A stretch of 64,000 nt of DNA, from positions 21,550,001 through 21,614,000 of the forward strand of contig OX621247.1 in the NCBI GenBank assembly GCA_951640165.1. The letters are read 5' to 3'. This DNA comes from Pseudoips prasinana (lineage: Eukaryota > Arthropoda > Insecta > Lepidoptera > Nolidae). The notes below the pieces were generated by a model. The model made no database searches. It saw only the letters and a program-made list of their open reading frames with translations, and was not told where the DNA came from. Made by a program: the position numbers and the translations under genes. This document shows, one piece after another, positions 63,665 through 64,000 of the stretch. Every line of letters begins with the position of its first letter. Positions within the stretch are counted from its first letter, which is position 1.

Positions 63665-63995
63665 GGAACAGCTTAATAAAAACAACAACAGAATAGAATA
63701 AAAATCTCTTTATTTTACACCATAAGAAGTCCACTCTTGTCCTGTAATGTCCCACTGCGTCATTATTAGTCTAATTTAATACAAAAGTAATTAAAATAGT
63801 TATTTATTATATAACAGTGCAAAGTTGCTTTTTAACCGCGTGCTCATTTTTGAAGACCGAGAAAGGGAAGGATTCAAAAATAAAAATCCTGAGCGTCATC
63901 GAGGGAAACAAAAGAGCACGAGGTGAAAAATCTTTGCACTCGAGTGCAACACGTAACTTTTCATTCCATCTCAGCGAAGAAATTACTAAATGCAA
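63665..63995 (-). other. Unidentified 3' end: short ORF plus AATAAA
   Basis: A minus-strand frame of 62 codons (63807-63995) ends MTLRIFIFESFPFSVFKNEH, then AVKKQLCTVI. About 90 bases on is AATAAA (63709-63714), followed by TATTCTATTCTG, which recalls the ATTCT tail of VPTGS LINE copy 2. It is either the end of a gene or of a retroelement. I do not recognise the peptide. Confidence 0.3.
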
Positions 63996-64000
63996 AGTAA

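Overview
This window looks like lepidopteran (moth or butterfly) nuclear DNA, and it is almost entirely transposable elements and tandem repeats. The evidence is the element mix: an EN-RT LINE of the HmRTE-e01 type with (GAT)n tails, R1-clade and CR1/Jockey-group LINEs, a mariner with TA target duplications, a BEL/Pao LTR retrotransposon, a PIF/Harbinger transposon, and several tRNA-derived SINE types that I remember as common in Lepidoptera. I could not run a database search. I found no convincing host protein gene and no functional rRNA or tRNA gene.

Left part (1-35.8 kb): this appears to be one large locus of a 12-bp satellite (CCACCAACAAAT alternating with CCACCAACATAT). It survives as seven blocks totalling about 9 kb (1075-1590, 14056-14396, 15968-16783, 17406-20523, 21137-23618, 29324-30888, 35478-35789). 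Most of the intervening DNA is retroelements inserted into the array or abutting it. From left to right: a truncated LINE (copy 1 of a family with a VPTGS reverse-transcriptase motif); an RTE element (RTE-A, 1591-14040) split by two further LINEs, one of which carries an apparently intact mariner; VPTGS copy 3; two nearly identical 0.6-kb segments that mark a recent tandem duplication of about 3.74 kb; a young BEL/Pao element with 1%-diverged LTRs but a deleted integrase; a second RTE element (RTE-B); and an RNase H pseudogene.

Nesting gives a relative order. Array came first, then RTE-A, then the CR1-group LINE and VPTGS copy 2, and last the mariner (inside the CR1-group LINE) and a 192-bp RTE fragment (inside copy 2). 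Separately, the array segment was duplicated before BEL/Pao inserted into one of its copies.

Right part (35.8-64 kb): AT-rich intergenic DNA scattered with SINEs, 5'-truncated LINE ends (several with clear target-site duplications) and other interspersed repeats. The main elements are a 4.6-kb PIF/Harbinger transposon (56032-60603) with good terminal inverted repeats and a MADF gene, whose central transposase has been replaced by the 5' half of an R1-clade LINE, and a 123-nt imperfect hairpin (52982-53104) that resembles a microRNA precursor or a small foldback element.

Coding functions here serve the elements themselves: endonuclease plus reverse transcriptase for target-primed insertion, mariner and Harbinger transposases for cut-and-paste, and Gag-Pol for the LTR element. 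Most are broken. The mariner transposase is the best candidate for a complete gene.
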